Made by a program: the position numbers and the translations under genes. This document shows positions 5,608-6,707 of a stretch of DNA of 6,707 bases, piece after piece. The DNA comes from Cyanobacteria bacterium UBA11370 (lineage in GTDB: Bacteria > Cyanobacteriota > Cyanobacteriia > Cyanobacteriales > Coleofasciculaceae). Below the pieces are notes generated by a model. The model was not told where the DNA came from and made no database searches. It was given only the letters and a program-made list of their open reading frames with translations. The stretch's first letter is position 1; each line of letters starts with the position of its first letter. The stretch covers positions 834 through 7,540 of the forward strand of contig DNGI01000321.1 of NCBI GenBank assembly GCA_003486645.1, read 5' to 3'.

Positions 5608-6333
5608 ATGAAAGCCTTTATCAGCCATAGTAGTATAGACAAGCAATTAGTCGAACGTCTGGCAGCAGATTTACGCACCCGTGAAGGGATTGATGCTTGG
5701 TTGGATAAATGGGAGATTCTGCCTGGTGACAGGATACCAGAAAGGCTTGAAGAAGGTCTTTCTAATGCAGGAATTTTTATACTCATACTCTCACCGGAGA
5801 GTGTTAACTCCCAATGGGTTAGCTACGAGAAGGACGCATGGCTGACTGCACAAGTAAATGAGGAAGTACGTGCAAGACAAGACTCACGTCCGCCTAACCG
5901 CCGTTTGATACCTGTTCTGTATAAAAACTGCGAAAAGCCCTTTTTTCTTCAATCCTTTCTGCACGTCAGCATTAATGATGAAAATTATGAGGAGGGATTT
6001 CAACAACTGGTTCGAGGGATGCGGGGTGAGTCGGGTAAGCCTCCTCTAAAGGGTGAGATGACTTCTGCGCCTGTTCCTTTGTCAACAACAGAACGAGTTT
6101 CATCTGGTGTTGCACCGAGAATATTAGCGTTTAATCTGCTCAAAAGTCTTTTACCCGCTCAGTTTGATGAGGTGATTTTCTACTATGAAGTAGATGAATC
6201 TCAACTGCCAACGAATGTGGCACAGGTGCAAAAAGCCAAGGAAATTATTAAATTTGCTAGTCAAAAAGAAGGAAACTCTCTTTCAGGATTGCTAGACTCT
6301 ATGTATCAAGCTGCTCCAGACTTGAAGAGGTAG
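5608..6333 (+). CDS. TIR-domain effector with C-terminal effector-associated (EAD/death-like) domain
   Basis: A 241-aa soluble protein. Residues 1-~137 form a bacterial TIR domain: KAFISHSSIDKQLVERLAADL, GIDAWLDKWEILPGD (the BB-loop region), IPERLEEGLSNAGIFILILSPES, and WVSYEKDAW with Glu74 at the position of the catalytic glutamate of NAD-cleaving TIRs, then LIPVLYKNC. A ~30-residue linker follows. Residues ~172-235 form a small helical adaptor domain (LLKSLLPAQFDEVIFYYEV, then QKAKEIIKFASQ) that resembles the N-terminus of the next gene's product. Family knowledge: TIR-EAD proteins occur in conflict systems where matching EADs join effector to sensor or hub; NAD+ depletion is the likely output. 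The ATG lies in AT-rich DNA without a clear Shine-Dalgarno sequence, and an in-frame ATG at 5593 is cut off by a stop at 5602. The next gene follows after 5 nt. Confidence 0.88.
   Translation: MKAFISHSSIDKQLVERLAADLRTREGIDAWLDKWEILPGDRIPERLEEGLSNAGIFILILSPESVNSQWVSYEKDAWLTAQVNEEVRARQDSRPPNRRLIPVLYKNCEKPFFLQSFLHVSINDENYEEGFQQLVRGMRGESGKPPLKGEMTSAPVPLSTTERVSSGVAPRILAFNLLKSLLPAQFDEVIFYYEVDESQLPTNVAQVQKAKEIIKFASQKEGNSLSGLLDSMYQAAPDLKR
6327..6330 (+). promoter_or_regulatory. Ribosome-binding site of the second EAD gene
   Basis: GAGG inside the last codons of the TIR gene, 8 nt before the ATG at 6339. It implies translation from the same message. Confidence 0.5.
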
Positions 6334-6338
6334 GGTGA

Positions 6339-6707
6339 ATGGCTAGCCGAGATGAGCTATTTGACAGGCTTAAGTGTCTTAGTGCTGCTCAATTTGAGGA
6401 AGTGCTGTTTCTTTTGGAAATCGAGCCTTGGATTATTCCGGGAGCTTTTGCAGAGCAAAGTGTGAGGGCAAAAGCAGTTATCCAACGGCTGGAGCAAGAG
6501 CAGGAGGGACTTGTTCGCCTGGAAAGAACGCTTGCTGAACCCGCTATCTTCATCATTGGTGAGCAATATATTGGATACGAGATTGAAGCTCAAGTTAAGC
6601 GAATCATTAGTGAGTACACTCAGCAGCCATTTGAAGGACGGGAGGAAGAGAAGCGCAAGATTACAGATAATGCCCAGAGATTACACCCCACATTCCGCCG
6701 ATCTGAC
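6339..6707 (+). CDS. EAD-containing protein, N-terminal part, partner of the TIR-EAD protein
   Basis: First 123 codons, open to the right edge. Residues ~5-65 form a helical effector-associated domain: DELFDRLKCLSAAQFEEVLF, LLEIEPWIIPGAFAEQSVRA, KAVIQRLEQEQEGLVRLERTL. It aligns without gaps to TIR-EAD residues 175-205 with 13 of 31 identities, and then AK matches AK after a one-residue gap. After it, a mixed segment AIFIIGEQYIGYEIEAQVKRIISEY (in part hydrophobic; too polar for a clear membrane helix) leads to QPFEGREEEKRK (96-107), which resembles the F-x-GRE-x-E sequence often found just before the P-loop of STAND NTPases. No Walker A is in the window, so the main domain is unknown. The 5-nt gap to the TIR gene implies an operon. 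Confidence 0.8.
   Translation, partial: MASRDELFDRLKCLSAAQFEEVLFLLEIEPWIIPGAFAEQSVRAKAVIQRLEQEQEGLVRLERTLAEPAIFIIGEQYIGYEIEAQVKRIISEYTQQPFEGREEEKRKITDNAQRLHPTFRRSD

Overview
The window looks like a stretch of a (probably filamentous) cyanobacterial genome. It carries four copies of the HIP1 octamer GCGATCGC, other cyanobacterial-style dispersed repeats, and protein families that are common in that phylum. I cannot name the genus.

Left part (1-3623, minus strand): a type Vb two-partner secretion locus. tpsB (534-3623) encodes the outer-membrane transporter. About 210 bp downstream of it lies tpsA, whose first 107 codons are in the window (1-323); its signal peptide and haemagglutinin-type secretion domain are visible. 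The TpsB is unusual. Two tandem copies of a ~155-residue cysteine-containing domain, joined by Pro/Ser-rich linkers, sit between the signal peptide and the POTRA domains.

Middle (3624-5242): a ~520 bp non-coding stretch with palindromes, a heptamer repeat and a nested inverted repeat. It is followed by a minus-strand tyrosine recombinase (4148-5116) with a full set of catalytic residues, and then by that gene's upstream region.

Right part (about 5243-6707, plus strand): what appears to be one end of a decayed Tn7-like transposon. A terminal TGT is followed by four closely packed ~21-bp repeats (CACATAAGNTGAAAA). These resemble the cluster of TnsB-binding sites at the right end of Tn7. An inverted-repeat leader and a ribosome-binding site come next. 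Then comes the beginning of a tnsA gene that is broken by two single-base frameshifts and cut off after about 70 codons. Where tnsA breaks off, a two-gene unit begins: a TIR-domain protein with a C-terminal effector-associated (EAD/death-like) domain (5608-6333), and, 5 bp later, a gene that starts with a related EAD and runs off the window (6339-6707).

Inference: the TIR/EAD pair is a conflict (probably anti-phage) module in which matching EADs couple the TIR effector to a partner. It appears to sit directly inside a Tn7-like end, either as cargo of a shrunken element or as a later replacement of the transposition genes.
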